Counted from the stretch's first letter, positions 18,731-27,798 are shown. The stretch: 64,000 nucleotides of DNA from Comamonas thiooxydans (GCF_000964545.1 NZ_BBVD01000001.1:1-64000), one strand, 5' to 3'. Notes: generated from the sequence alone by a model not told the origin. Numbers and translations: made by a program.

Positions 18731-19036
18731 ATGAGCTCCAAGGAAAACGCCGCCATCAACCAGCTGTTCGAGAAGCTCGAATGCCGCTATGCGCTGCGCG
18801 TGCTGTGGGCTTTGCGGGATGGTCATCCCCAGACCTTCCGACTGCTGCAAGACAGTGTGGGCGGCATCACCCCCAACACCTTGAACACCCGTATCAAGGA
18901 GCTGCGCGAGTGCGGCCTGCTCGAGCATGGCAGCGACGGCTACACCGTCACCCTGACCGGGCAGGATCTGCTCAAGCGCCTGTCCGATGTACAAGCCTTT
19001 GCCAACCGCTGGGTTGCCGCGCGCGCCAAGAAGTAA
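18731..19036 (+). CDS. HxlR-family winged-helix transcriptional regulator
   Basis: A 101-residue one-domain regulator. The HxlR winged-helix pattern is visible: a Cys-containing N-terminus (KLECRYALRVLWALRDG), the recognition-helix segment GITPNTLNTRIKELRECGLL, and the wing around GYTVTLTGQDLL. A single Cys in the N-terminal helix is typical of family members that sense thiol-reactive or carbonyl compounds; here it is Cys16 or so. AAGGAG lies eight bases before the ATG. It has its own promoter with a palindrome and its own terminator. The target beyond itself is unknown. Confidence 0.86.
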   Translation: MSSKENAAINQLFEKLECRYALRVLWALRDGHPQTFRLLQDSVGGITPNTLNTRIKELRECGLLEHGSDGYTVTLTGQDLLKRLSDVQAFANRWVAARAKK

Positions 19037-19093
19037 ACCTTGCCGCTGTTGCGGCCGGGGGACTGGCAGCAAGCGGGTGCACCACTATCATCC

Positions 19094-19127
19094 AAGGGCC
19101 CCAAGCGTGCTTGGCGGGCCCTTTTTT
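19094..19127 (+). terminator. hxlR terminator
   Basis: An AAGGGCCC/GGGCCC pair (19094-19101 with 19116-19121), extended by an inner CCAAGC/GCTTGG stem, ends in six T residues 57 bp past the hxlR stop. Confidence 0.85.
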
Positions 19128-19166
19128 CCATCGCCTTTTTCTGCTTTGCGCTGAAAGGAAATCATC

Positions 19167-19520
19167 ATGGCATTCAACACTACTGCCTCCGGCCTGCAAT
19201 ACGAAGACACCGTCGTGGGCGAAGGCGCCGAAGCCAAGGCCGGTCAGAACGTGACCGTGCACTACACCGGCTGGCTCTACAACAATGGCGTGCAAGGCGC
19301 CAAGTTCGACTCCAGCAAGGACCGCAACGATCCTTTCGTCTTTCCCCTGGGCGCCGGCATGGTCATCAAGGGCTGGGACGAAGGCGTGCAAGGCATGAAG
19401 GTGGGCGGCCAGCGCACGCTGCTGATCCCCGCTGCCCTGGGCTATGGTGCGCGCGGCGCCGGTGGCGTGATCCCGCCCAACGCCACGCTGAAGTTTGACG
19501 TGGAACTGCTGGCTGTCTAA
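19167..19520 (+). CDS. FKBP-type peptidyl-prolyl cis-trans isomerase
   Basis: A minimal single-domain FKBP of 117 residues without a signal peptide. Family blocks are VTVHYTGWLYNNG, GAKFDSSKDRNDPFVFPLG, VIKGWDEGVQGMKVGGQRTLLIP and LGYGARGAGGVIPPNATLKFDVELL, covering the aromatic active-site pocket. AAGGA lies seven bases upstream of the ATG. It is isolated between the hxlR terminator and its own terminator, so it is transcribed alone. It is the third prolyl isomerase in this window, but its fold is unrelated to the two cyclophilins. Confidence 0.94.
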   Translation: MAFNTTASGLQYEDTVVGEGAEAKAGQNVTVHYTGWLYNNGVQGAKFDSSKDRNDPFVFPLGAGMVIKGWDEGVQGMKVGGQRTLLIPAALGYGARGAGGVIPPNATLKFDVELLAV

Positions 19521-19538
19521 AAAACAGGCTGGCTCATC

Positions 19539-19570
19539 AAAAAAGCGGCTCTCTCTGAGGCCGCTTTTTT
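19539..19570. terminator. Bidirectional terminator after the FKBP gene
   Basis: An 11-bp stem (AAAAAAGCGGC, 19539-19549, with GCCGCTTTTTT, 19560-19570) has A and T tracts that suit both directions. It separates the FKBP gene from the convergent gene ending at 19600. Confidence 0.9.
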
Positions 19571-19599
19571 CTTTGCGAGAGGCTCGGCACAGATGGTGC

Positions 19600-20106
19600 T
19601 TATGTCTCTTCCGCCTCAAACAGCGCCCTGTGCAACGACATATAGGCCTTGTCACCCGCAGCATCACGTATGCGCGGAGCCAGCGCTGCCAGTTGCTCAT
19701 AACCCATGGCCGCCTCCACCGCCAGATTCAGCCTGAAGCCCTTGAGCCCCAGAGCCCCCGTGATGGACACTGCTATCGGATAGGCTCTCTGGTAACGCCT
19801 CTGGGCGCTGCCAGGGTCGACGTCAGCAGCTGCCAACGATGCCGAACTGCTCTTTGAGAGCGAAGATGCATGGGCCTGTACTGCTGCATCGGCCGCGACG
19901 GACGACTCTCTTGTGGCCAGCCAGCCCTTGCCGACCAGCGCCAGAATATCGTCCTTGTTCACCCCCAGCGCCGAGGTCGCCTCCAGCACCTGCATGAGAC
20001 TGCGACGACCGTCAAACAGCAAAAAGGCCGAGCGCAGCCGCTGGCTCAGATCGGCATGGCGCTCCTTGAAGGCCAGCTGGCCCTCGGGTGTTTTGACTAG
20101 ATACAT
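19600..20106 (-). CDS. Conserved protein of unknown function
   Basis: A soluble 168-residue protein starting MYLVKTPEG. The first 65 residues look like a small alpha-helical domain with a wing-like end (LLFDGRRSLMQVLEATSALGVNKDDILALVGKGWL), similar in style to winged-helix or phosphotransfer-linked modules. A Ser/Ala-rich linker (about 75-95) precedes a second helical domain (about 105-165) with GALGLKGFRLNLAVEAA. There is no signal peptide or membrane segment. GGG-rich bases lie upstream of the ATG. I do not recognise the family; the two-domain layout suggests a regulator or adaptor. It is downstream of the symporter gene by 190 bp but may have its own promoter. Confidence 0.7.
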   Translation of the reverse strand: MYLVKTPEGQLAFKERHADLSQRLRSAFLLFDGRRSLMQVLEATSALGVNKDDILALVGKGWLATRESSVAADAAVQAHASSLSKSSSASLAAADVDPGSAQRRYQRAYPIAVSITGALGLKGFRLNLAVEAAMGYEQLAALAPRIRDAAGDKAYMSLHRALFEAEET

Positions 20107-20296
20107 CGACCCCGCCCTCTGTGCATTGAATTGCTTTCCGCCCTGCAGGGTGGCAGCTATGGCTGCAGCTGAAAAGCGGGTTTTCCTGCAAGCCTGGTCC
20201 GCGCATGCTCCAGATCAGTTCGCGGCGGATATTCAGCAGAAAACTGCCTTGAACCTGATTCAAAAGATCGCTGAAGGCCATCCAATCAAGAGTTTT

Positions 20297-22381
20297 TCAA
20301 ACTCTCGCCCGCCGCTGCTCCCACCAGCTGACGAGCAATGTGGTGGCCAAGCCCACCGGCACACCAAACACTCCGGCCGAGATGGGCTGAATACCCCACC
20401 AGAGTGCCTCGCCACGGAGGATCGACGGCAGCACCCCTTGCAGACCCGGAACGTGCGAGGCCATGTAGTAAAGCGTCACGGCCAGGCCCAGCAGCATGCC
20501 GGCCACCGCGCCACGACGCGTGGTGCCACGCCAGAAGATGCCCAGCACCATGGCCGGAACCAAAGCCGAGCCCGCCAAAGAAAAGGAGGCAGAGACCATG
20601 GGAAGAATGTCCGAAGAGCGACGCGCCGCGACAAACGCCGCCGACAGGGCCACCAGCAGCAATGCGAATTTGGAAAGAATCACGCGCTGTTCAGGCGAGA
20701 TACGGCGCTTGCGCGTATCCAGGCGCTGGCGCTCCTGGAAATAGAGATCCCGCACCAGGGCATTGCTGATGGTCAGCAGCAGGCCGTCGGCCGTGGACAG
20801 GGCCGCCGCCAGTCCGCCCGCAGCCACCAGCCCCGAGAGCACATAAGGCATGCCGCCTAGTTCTGGAGTGGCCAGCATGATGAGGTCGGCCCCCATGCGG
20901 ATTTCGGCAAACTGCAAAATGCCATCGCCGTTGATATCCTCCACCGACAGCAGCGAGGCGTCCACCCTTGACCACTGCGCTATCCAGTTCGGCAAGGCAT
21001 CGAAATGCGTGCCAACGAGATTGCTCATGACCTCGTACTTCACCAGTACGGCCAAGGCTGGCGCCCCCAGATACAGCAACCCGATGAAGAACAGCGACCA
21101 GGCCACGGAGGTACGTGCGGCAGACACCGAGGGAACCGTGAAATAGCGCGTGAGCAAGTGCGGCAGCCCGGCCGTGCCGACCATCAGGCAGAACATCAGT
21201 GCCAGAAAATTGCGCCGACTTTCCTCATAGGCCTGCTGCTCGGCCGGCGAGCCATCCGGATCCCCCGCGAAAGGCTGGCTTTGCAGCGGCATGCCGCCCA
21301 GCGGCTTGGCCCGCTCATAGGCCTCGTGCAATTCACGGCTCCAGAGCTCGCGCGCCGCCGCCTCGTCCTTGGGCATGGCGGCCAGCTCCCGGCTGGCGGC
21401 CATGATGGCGCCGATATTGCCACTGCTGGTGCGCAGCTCGCGGATATGCTCGCTCAGTGCCTGGCGTTCGGCCGCCAGCACATTGGGCACATCGCGCAGC
21501 TTGGCCTGCAGCACCTGAGCGCGGGTGCGATAGGCCTCCAGCACCGACTGCTCGGCCTCTGAGGAAAGCAACTGCTGCTCCATGGCGCCGATCTTGCCCA
21601 GTTGCTGGCTATAGGCCAGCTGCGCCCAGGGGTTGCCCAGCTGTTTGTAGGCCAGCCAGGAGACAGGCAGCATGAAGGCCAGCAGGATCACCACATATTG
21701 TGCCACCTGGGTCCAGGTGATCGCCCGCATGCCGCCGAGGAACGAGCACAGCAGCACGCCGCCCAGCCCCAGCATGATGCCGATCTCGAACTGCACGCCG
21801 GTCAGCCGCGCGGCAATCAGGCCCACGCCATAGATCTGCGCCACCACATAGGTGAAGGAACAGGTGATGGCCGCCAGCGCAGCAATGATGCGCGGCCAAC
21901 GTCCGCCATAGCGCGCCTGAAAGAAATCCGGCACGGTATAGAGATTCATGGCCCGCAGATAGGGGGCAATCAGCATACCGACCAGACAGAACCCGCCCGT
22001 CCATCCCAGGACATAGGCCAGTCCGCCGGGCTGCGTGCCGGTTCCCGAAAAGCCTTGCAGATAAAGCGCACCGGAGAGGCTGATGAAGGAGGCTGCGCTC
22101 ATCCAGTCTGCAGCAGCCGCCATGCCGTTGTAGAAAGGCGGAATGCGCCGGCCGGCGACGAAATACTCCTCGGCATCGCTGGTGCGCGAATACACGCCGA
22201 TGGCCGCGTACACCATCACCGTGGAGAACAGGAAGATGGGCCCGATCCAGTGGCGAGAGAGCCCGCGCTCCTCGGCCCAGAGCATGGTCAGCAGAAAGCC
22301 TGCCGTTCCCAGCACATAGAGAAACAGGATGCGATGCAGCCGCCAGTGATAGGCACGGCTCAGAACTGGCCGCTCAGGCAT
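20297..22381 (-). CDS. Sodium:solute symporter, large subunit (VC_2705/ActP-like)
   Basis: An inner-membrane Na+-coupled carrier of the SSS family with 694 residues. Many hydrophobic segments are visible, including the sodium-site region around GMAAAADWMSAASFISLSGALYLQG. A hydrophilic insert of about 150 residues (about 265-415, with LRDVPNVLAAERQALSEHIREL) separates transmembrane blocks, a feature of the VC_2705 subfamily with unusually long loops. An EF-hand-like DINGDGILQFAE segment lies near residue 500. The start at 22381 overlaps the end of the DUF4212 gene by 8 bp, indicating translational coupling. The substrate is probably a short monocarboxylate such as acetate, inferred from relatives and from linkage to ppsA. 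Confidence 0.88.
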   Translation of the reverse strand: MPERPVLSRAYHWRLHRILFLYVLGTAGFLLTMLWAEERGLSRHWIGPIFLFSTVMVYAAIGVYSRTSDAEEYFVAGRRIPPFYNGMAAAADWMSAASFISLSGALYLQGFSGTGTQPGGLAYVLGWTGGFCLVGMLIAPYLRAMNLYTVPDFFQARYGGRWPRIIAALAAITCSFTYVVAQIYGVGLIAARLTGVQFEIGIMLGLGGVLLCSFLGGMRAITWTQVAQYVVILLAFMLPVSWLAYKQLGNPWAQLAYSQQLGKIGAMEQQLLSSEAEQSVLEAYRTRAQVLQAKLRDVPNVLAAERQALSEHIRELRTSSGNIGAIMAASRELAAMPKDEAAARELWSRELHEAYERAKPLGGMPLQSQPFAGDPDGSPAEQQAYEESRRNFLALMFCLMVGTAGLPHLLTRYFTVPSVSAARTSVAWSLFFIGLLYLGAPALAVLVKYEVMSNLVGTHFDALPNWIAQWSRVDASLLSVEDINGDGILQFAEIRMGADLIMLATPELGGMPYVLSGLVAAGGLAAALSTADGLLLTISNALVRDLYFQERQRLDTRKRRISPEQRVILSKFALLLVALSAAFVAARRSSDILPMVSASFSLAGSALVPAMVLGIFWRGTTRRGAVAGMLLGLAVTLYYMASHVPGLQGVLPSILRGEALWWGIQPISAGVFGVPVGLATTLLVSWWEQRRARV

Positions 22382-22763
22382 GAAGATCGGAAGTGGCAGA
22401 GGAGGCGTCGTGAGCCTCAGCCGCTTTGCGCGCCTCGTCACGCGCCTGCTGGCGTTCGAAATAATCCATGGCCACACAATAGACCACGATGATGAGCAGG
22501 AACATCAGGACCGCCCCTTGGGCCGCCATCCAGTAGGCCACGGGCCAGTCGGGCACCAGCGCCTGGATATCGCGCGCAAAGTAGCAGATGCCAAATGAAA
22601 ATACCACCCAGACCGTCAGCAGCAAGGCCTTGAGTCTCAGGTGGTAGGTATCGTGCAGATCCGGCGGGAAGGTGACTTCCACCGGATTGCCCAAAGCATC
22701 GAATGCCTGTCGCGGAGCATCCGACACAGCATCGTCATGCACGGGCGCGTGATGCGTCTGCAT
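22374..22763 (-). CDS. DUF4212 small subunit of a sodium symporter
   Basis: A 129-residue membrane protein with two hydrophobic helices (LLLTVWVVFSFGICYFA near 50 and GAVLMFLLIIVVYCVAMDYF near 85), followed by an Ala/Asp-rich cytosolic tail. DUF4212 proteins accompany VC_2705-type symporters as a fixed pair, as here, where the genes overlap by 8 bp. The ATG at 22763 is preferred; a TTG at 22775 is three codons from the ppsA stop. It follows ppsA closely, so ppsA, this gene and the carrier form one operon. Confidence 0.88.
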   Translation of the reverse strand: MQTHHAPVHDDAVSDAPRQAFDALGNPVEVTFPPDLHDTYHLRLKALLLTVWVVFSFGICYFARDIQALVPDWPVAYWMAAQGAVLMFLLIIVVYCVAMDYFERQQARDEARKAAEAHDASSATSDLHA

Positions 22764-22778
22764 GCCGATGCGCAAGGC

Positions 22779-25169
22779 TTATTCAGCCAGCTTCTGCCAG
22801 GTGGAGACCACGCTGTCAGGGTTCAGAGAGATGGACGAGATGCCTTCATCGGCCAGCCACTTGGCGAAGTCGGGGTGGTCCGAAGGGCCTTGGCCGCAGA
22901 TGCCCACATACTTGTTCTGGTCGCGGCAGGCCTTGATGGCGCGAGCCAGCAGCTTCTTGACGGCGGGGTCGCGCTCGTCGAAGTCGGCAGCCAGCAGCTC
23001 CAGGCCCGAGTCGCGATCCAGGCCCAGGGTCAGCTGGGTCAGGTCGTTGGAGCCCACGGAGAAGCCGTCGAAGTATTCGAGGAACTCCTCGGCCAGCACG
23101 GCGTTGGAAGGCACTTCGCACATCATGATCAGCTGCAGGCCGTTTTCGCCGCGCTTGAGGCCGTTTTCGGCCAGCAGCTCGGTCACGCGCTTGGCCTGGC
23201 CCAGGGTGCGCACGAAGGGGATCATGATCTTGACGTTGGTCAGACCCATGTCCTCACGCACGCGGCGCAGGGCTTCGCATTCCATCTTGAAGGCTTCACC
23301 GAACTCGGCCGAGATGTAGCGCGCTGCACCGCGGAAGCCCAGCATGGGGTTCTCTTCCTCGGGCTCGTAACGGCTGCCGCCGATCAGCTTGCGGTATTCG
23401 TTGGACTTGAAGTCGGACATGCGCACGATCACGGGCTTGGGCCAGAAGGCAGCGGCAATCGTTGCCACGCCTTCAGTCACCTTGTCCACGTAGAAGGCGC
23501 GGGGAGATGCATGGCCGCGGGCCACGGACTCGACCGCCTTCTTCAGATCTGCGTCAACGGCGGGGTAGTCCAGGATGGCCTTGGGGTGCACGCCGATGTT
23601 GTTGTTGATGATGAATTCCAGGCGGGCCAGACCCACGCCCTCATTGGGCAGCTGGGCAAAGTCGAAAGCCAGCTGGGGATTGCCCACGTTCATCATGATC
23701 TTGGTGGAGATGCTGGGCATCTCGCCACGCTTGACCTCGGTCACTTCGGTTTCCAGCAGACCGTCATAGATCTTGCCGGTATCGCCTTCCGCGCAGGACA
23801 CGGTGACCAGTGTTTCGGCCTTGAGCAGATCGGTCGCATTGCCGCAGCCCACGACGGCAGGGATGCCCAGCTCGCGCGCAATGATGGCGGCGTGGCAGGT
23901 ACGGCCACCGCGGTTGGTGACGATGGCCGAAGCCTTCTTCATGACGGGCTCCCAGTTGGGGTCGGTCATGTCGGTCACCAGCACGTCGCCGGCCTGCACC
24001 TGGTCCATCTGCGAGATGTCGGACACCAGACGCACGGGGCCGGTGCCGATCTTCTGGCCGATGGCGCGGCCTTCGGCCAGCACGGTGCCCGTGCCCTTGA
24101 GCTTGTAGCGCAACTCGGCCTGGCCCTTGGACTGGCTCTTCACGGTTTCGGGACGCGCCTGCAGGATGTAGAGCTGGCCGTCGGTGCCGTCCTTGCCCCA
24201 TTCGATATCCATGGGGCGGCCGTAATGCTGCTCGATCACCAGAGCGTAATGCGCCAGCTGCTGCACTTCCTCGTCGGTCAGCGAATAGCGATTGCGCAAC
24301 TCGTGAGCCACATCGGTGGTCTTGACCAGCTTGCCGTCTGCAGCCTTTTCCTCGGGCGTGGCAAAAATCATCTGGATCAGCTTGGAGCCCAGATTGCGGC
24401 GGATCAGCGCCTTGTTGCCAGCCTTGAGCATGGGCTTGTGCACATAGAACTCGTCGGGGTTCACGGCGCCCTGCACCACGGTCTCGCCCAGGCCGTAGCT
24501 GGAGGTGATGAAGACCACTTCCTCGAAACCGGATTCGGTGTCGATGGTGAACATCACGCCGGCAGCGCCCTTGTCGGAGCGCACCATGCGCTGCACGCCG
24601 GCGGACAGGGCCACCACATCGTGCTCGAAGCCCTTGTGCACGCGGTAGGAGATGGCGCGGTCGTTGTAAAGCGACGCGAACACTTCCTTCATCTTGTGCA
24701 GCACGTCTTCGATGCCCACCACGTTCAGGAAGGTTTCCTGCTGGCCGGCAAACGATGCATCGGGCAGGTCTTCTGCCGTGGCGGAAGAACGCACGGCAAA
24801 CGATGCCTCGGCATTGCCGCCTTGCAGGCGAACAAATTCCTCACGGATGGCCTGCTCCAGATCGGCAGGGAAAGGCTGGTTTTCCACCATGGCGCGGATT
24901 TCCGCGCCCACAGCGGCCAGAGCGCGGACATCGTCCACGTCCAGGGCAGCCAGCTTGGCCGAGATCTTGCCGGCCAGACCTTCAAATGCCAGGAACTCGC
25001 GGAATGCATGAGCCGTGGTGGCAAAGCCGGTAGGCACGCGTACGCCCTGGGGCAGTTGCGAGATCATTTCGCCGAGCGAGGCGTTCTTGCCGCCTACGGA
25101 CTCGACATCAGACATTCTCAGTTTTTCAAACGGAACGACCAGAGCGGTCGCTTCGAACAGTTGAGACAT
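22779..25169 (-). CDS. ppsA: Phosphoenolpyruvate synthase
   Basis: The enzyme converts pyruvate plus ATP to PEP, AMP and phosphate for gluconeogenesis. It has 796 residues from the ATG at 25169 (GGAG six bases upstream). The N-terminal ATP-grasp/PPDK domain has VGGKNASLGEM, the swivelling phosphohistidine domain has GGRTCHAAIIARELG with the catalytic His, and the C-terminal TIM barrel ends with the CGQGPSD-type block bearing the active-site Cys. It is divergent from ppsR, its expected regulator, and heads an operon with a monocarboxylate-type symporter. That supports growth on C2/C3 acids. Confidence 0.97.
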   Translation of the reverse strand: MSQLFEATALVVPFEKLRMSDVESVGGKNASLGEMISQLPQGVRVPTGFATTAHAFREFLAFEGLAGKISAKLAALDVDDVRALAAVGAEIRAMVENQPFPADLEQAIREEFVRLQGGNAEASFAVRSSATAEDLPDASFAGQQETFLNVVGIEDVLHKMKEVFASLYNDRAISYRVHKGFEHDVVALSAGVQRMVRSDKGAAGVMFTIDTESGFEEVVFITSSYGLGETVVQGAVNPDEFYVHKPMLKAGNKALIRRNLGSKLIQMIFATPEEKAADGKLVKTTDVAHELRNRYSLTDEEVQQLAHYALVIEQHYGRPMDIEWGKDGTDGQLYILQARPETVKSQSKGQAELRYKLKGTGTVLAEGRAIGQKIGTGPVRLVSDISQMDQVQAGDVLVTDMTDPNWEPVMKKASAIVTNRGGRTCHAAIIARELGIPAVVGCGNATDLLKAETLVTVSCAEGDTGKIYDGLLETEVTEVKRGEMPSISTKIMMNVGNPQLAFDFAQLPNEGVGLARLEFIINNNIGVHPKAILDYPAVDADLKKAVESVARGHASPRAFYVDKVTEGVATIAAAFWPKPVIVRMSDFKSNEYRKLIGGSRYEPEEENPMLGFRGAARYISAEFGEAFKMECEALRRVREDMGLTNVKIMIPFVRTLGQAKRVTELLAENGLKRGENGLQLIMMCEVPSNAVLAEEFLEYFDGFSVGSNDLTQLTLGLDRDSGLELLAADFDERDPAVKKLLARAIKACRDQNKYVGICGQGPSDHPDFAKWLADEGISSISLNPDSVVSTWQKLAE

Positions 25170-25419
25170 GGGAAGCTCCAAAGTTAAAAACCGGTACGCA
25201 GGCGGCTCTGGGCTGAATGGCCAGGGCACGCGAACCCATGCTGCTTGAATGCAGTGCTTTGCTGTTCTGGATGTCGACCGTCAACGAGCATGGGCTTGAA
25301 TTTGGGAATAATGGGCGCCATTGTAGGCTGAGCCGGCGAGCGTCGCGTGGCTCAAACCAGATTCAGAGTCCGGGACATGGCATTGCCTGCTCAGGTCCCA
25401 CCTAATCACTGCGCGCACC

Positions 25420-26241
25420 ATGCATACCCATACGATTTTTGTCATTTCTGACGGCACAGGCATCACGGCCGAGACCTTCGGCACGGCCATCATGGCCCAG
25501 TTCGAGAGCAAGCCGAGGCTGATTCGCATCCCCTTTGTGGACTCCATGGACAAGATTCATCAGGCCGTGCGCCAGATCAACCATGTGGCCGAGGTGGAGA
25601 AGAGAAAGCCCATCATCTTCACCACCCTGGTCAATCAGGAGATGCTGGAATTCCTTGAAGCCAACTGCAAGGGCAAGCTGTTCGACATGTTCGGCACCTT
25701 TGTGCGCCCGCTGGAGGTGGAACTGGGCCAGAAGTCGCTGCACCGCGTGGGCCGCTTTGCCGACATCAGCGAGAGCAAGGAATATCTGGAGCGCATGGAG
25801 GCCATCAACTACACGCTGGCTCACGATGATGGCCAGACCCATGCCGACCTGAGCGGCGCCGACGTGATTCTGGTGGGCGTGAGCCGCTCGGGCAAGACTC
25901 CCACCAGCCTGTACCTGGCCATGCAGTTTGGCCTCAAGGTGGCCAACTACCCGCTGATTCCCGAAGACTTCGAGCGCAAGCAGTTGCCGCCCGCGCTGGA
26001 GCCCTATCGCAAAAAGCTGTTTGGCCTGACGATTCAGCCCGAGCGCCTGTCCAGCATCCGCAACGAACGCCGCCCCGACTCCAAGTACGCTAGCCTGCCC
26101 AACTGCCGCTACGAGGTGGCCGAGGCCGAGGCCATGATGCGCAGAAGCGGCATCGAGTGGCTGTCCAGCACCACCAAGTCGATCGAAGAGATTGCCACTA
26201 CCATCTTGCAGGAAGTGCTGCCGCAGCATCTGGGACATTAA
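25420..26241 (+). CDS. ppsR: PEP synthase regulatory protein (bifunctional kinase/pyrophosphorylase)
   Basis: A DUF299-family protein of 273 residues that inactivates PEP synthase by ADP-dependent phosphorylation of a threonine and reactivates it by phosphate-dependent dephosphorylation. The N-terminus reads HTIFVISDGTGITAETFG, and a P-loop-like GVSRSGKTPTSLYLA motif is near residue 150. Divergent placement 250 bp from ppsA supports the PEP synthase target over PPDK. A GC-rich repeat follows immediately after the stop and may serve as terminator. Confidence 0.94.
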   Translation: MHTHTIFVISDGTGITAETFGTAIMAQFESKPRLIRIPFVDSMDKIHQAVRQINHVAEVEKRKPIIFTTLVNQEMLEFLEANCKGKLFDMFGTFVRPLEVELGQKSLHRVGRFADISESKEYLERMEAINYTLAHDDGQTHADLSGADVILVGVSRSGKTPTSLYLAMQFGLKVANYPLIPEDFERKQLPPALEPYRKKLFGLTIQPERLSSIRNERRPDSKYASLPNCRYEVAEAEAMMRRSGIEWLSSTTKSIEEIATTILQEVLPQHLGH

Positions 26242-26242
26242 G

Positions 26243-26320
26243 CCTCCCCCTGAGCGGCTTCGCCGCTTCCCCAAGGGGACGCAGCCCTCGCTGCGAGGCG
26301 GCTCTCGGCCGCCCTTACTT
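26243..26320. repeat. GC-rich dispersed intergenic repeat, copy 2
   Basis: It starts right after the ppsR stop with CTCCCCCTGAG, followed by a GCGGC-TTC-GCCGC hairpin, a CCCC-AA-GGGG hairpin and CCCTCGCTGCGAGGCGGC. The block order matches copy 1 after ppiB (8181-8263), with small differences in the stems. It lies between ppsR and the convergent LysR gene. Confidence 0.75.
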
Positions 26321-26389
26321 AGCCCGCGCCTTTAGCCCACGCCGGCGTCAAGAACTACGGGTAATGCAGGCGCCACGCAGCGTCCTCGC

Positions 26390-27319
26390 TCAACGCAGGA
26401 CGGGCTGCTGCGGCAGCTCCTGCAGCAGATAGTCCACCAGGGCGCGGACCTTGGCCGGCACATATTTACGGTCCTTGAAGCAGGCGAAGAAGTCCAGCGG
26501 AGCATCCTCGAACTGCAACTGGCCCTTGCGCGCCGGCTTGAGCGCCAGAGGCACCAGCCGCCCCTTGCGCATCTCCTCATGGACGATGAAGCTGCCGGCC
26601 CAGGCGATGCCGCCACCGGCAGCGGCGAACTCCACCAGGGCATCGATATCGCTGCCTATGGCCGCAATCCTCTGCTGCGGATCGGTGCGCTGGCCATCGC
26701 GCAGAAAGGGCCAGCGCATGAGCCTGCCGTCGCGCTCGCGCCGATACAGCAGACAGGCATGTTCGAGCAGATCCTGTGCCGTCTGCGGGCAGCCATGCTG
26801 TTGCAGATACTGCGGCGATGCACACAGAATGCGCGGCACCGAGGCCAGCAGCCGCACCGACATGCCGGGCTCCAGCACATCGCGGTAGCGCACGCTGATG
26901 TCCACATCCTCCTTGAGCACATCCACATGCCGGTCCGTGATCAAGAGCTCCAGCTCCAGTCGCGGATGCAGCGCGGAAAACGCCGGCAGCAGCGGCGCCA
27001 GCACATGGCGGCCGAAGGCTGCCATGCAGGCAATGCGCAAACGGCCTTGCAGCTCTCCATGAATCAGCGAGAGATCGGACTGGGCCTTTTCGAGCTCGTC
27101 GAGCACCGGAGCGACGCGCGCCAGATAGCTCTCGCCGGCCTCGGTCAAGGCCATGGACCGGGTGGTGCGGGTGATCAGGCGCGTGCCCAGCTCGCGCTCC
27201 AGCCGCGCGATGTTCTGGCTGGCAGCGGCGGGCGAAATGCCCAGTTGGCGCGCAGCCGAGGCGATGGAGCCGCCCTCCAGCGCTTTGACAAAGGTTTCTA
27301 TGGCTCGCAGATTCGGCAT
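26390..27319 (-). CDS. LysR-family transcriptional regulator
   Basis: A 309-residue LTTR. The helix-turn-helix is in residues 1-60 (SIASAARQLGISPAAASQNIARLERELG), with the typical TRTTRSMALTEAGE wing. The effector domain spans about 90-300 and contains DVDISVRYRDVLEPG, as in the CrgA/AaeR-like subgroup. It is divergent from the DUF2798 gene 190 bp away, which is the likely target under the usual LTTR arrangement. The effector is unknown. Confidence 0.9.
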   Translation of the reverse strand: MPNLRAIETFVKALEGGSIASAARQLGISPAAASQNIARLERELGTRLITRTTRSMALTEAGESYLARVAPVLDELEKAQSDLSLIHGELQGRLRIACMAAFGRHVLAPLLPAFSALHPRLELELLITDRHVDVLKEDVDISVRYRDVLEPGMSVRLLASVPRILCASPQYLQQHGCPQTAQDLLEHACLLYRRERDGRLMRWPFLRDGQRTDPQQRIAAIGSDIDALVEFAAAGGGIAWAGSFIVHEEMRKGRLVPLALKPARKGQLQFEDAPLDFFACFKDRKYVPAKVRALVDYLLQELPQQPVLR

Positions 27320-27508
27320 GACTGCGAATGTATCTCCAATTGAATTCGAAAGTTCTGCTTATGAGTGCAACAAGCCCCGGACCTCTACTGCCGGCCGCTG
27401 CTGATGCTTACAGTTCAACCCTGTTTCCCATCCATGCATTCGGCCTCAAGCCTTTGACACAGCAACGCAAGTTGCCATGACGCCCAATGCATTTTCAGCA
27501 TCGTTCCC

Positions 27509-27781
27509 ATGAATTCATACTCCAGCTCCTTCTCCTCCAGACTTTCCGCACTGAAGCTGCATAGGCGTTACACGCCGTTTGTTTTCGCGTTTTTCATGGC
27601 CGGCATCATGGCGTTCCTCATGTGCTGCACCATCGTGGCGGCCAATACCGGCTTTGACAGCGGCTATGTGCGACGCGTGTTCAGCGCCTATGCGCTGGCC
27701 ATGCCGGTGGCGTTCTTCTGCGTGATGATGGTGCGGCCGCTGGTGCTCAAGCTGGTTGCGCTGACCGTGCATACGCATTGA
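27509..27781 (+). CDS. DUF2798 small membrane protein
   Basis: A 90-residue protein with two transmembrane helices (FVFAFFMAGIMAFLMCCTIVAAN near 25-47 and YALAMPVAFFCVMMVRPLV near 61-79), a Ser-rich N-terminus and a PFVFAFFMA pattern as in DUF2798. Function is not known for the family. It is divergently paired with a LysR gene. The end is followed by a long imperfect hairpin shared with hmuV. Confidence 0.75.
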   Translation: MNSYSSSFSSRLSALKLHRRYTPFVFAFFMAGIMAFLMCCTIVAANTGFDSGYVRRVFSAYALAMPVAFFCVMMVRPLVLKLVALTVHTH

Positions 27782-27798
27782 CAGCCAGGTCATTAGCT

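Noticed and set aside
22641..25187. 848-codon open frame on the plus strand over ppsA
   Set aside because: Antisense to an intact PEP synthase and His/Gly/Gln-rich, so a compositional shadow.
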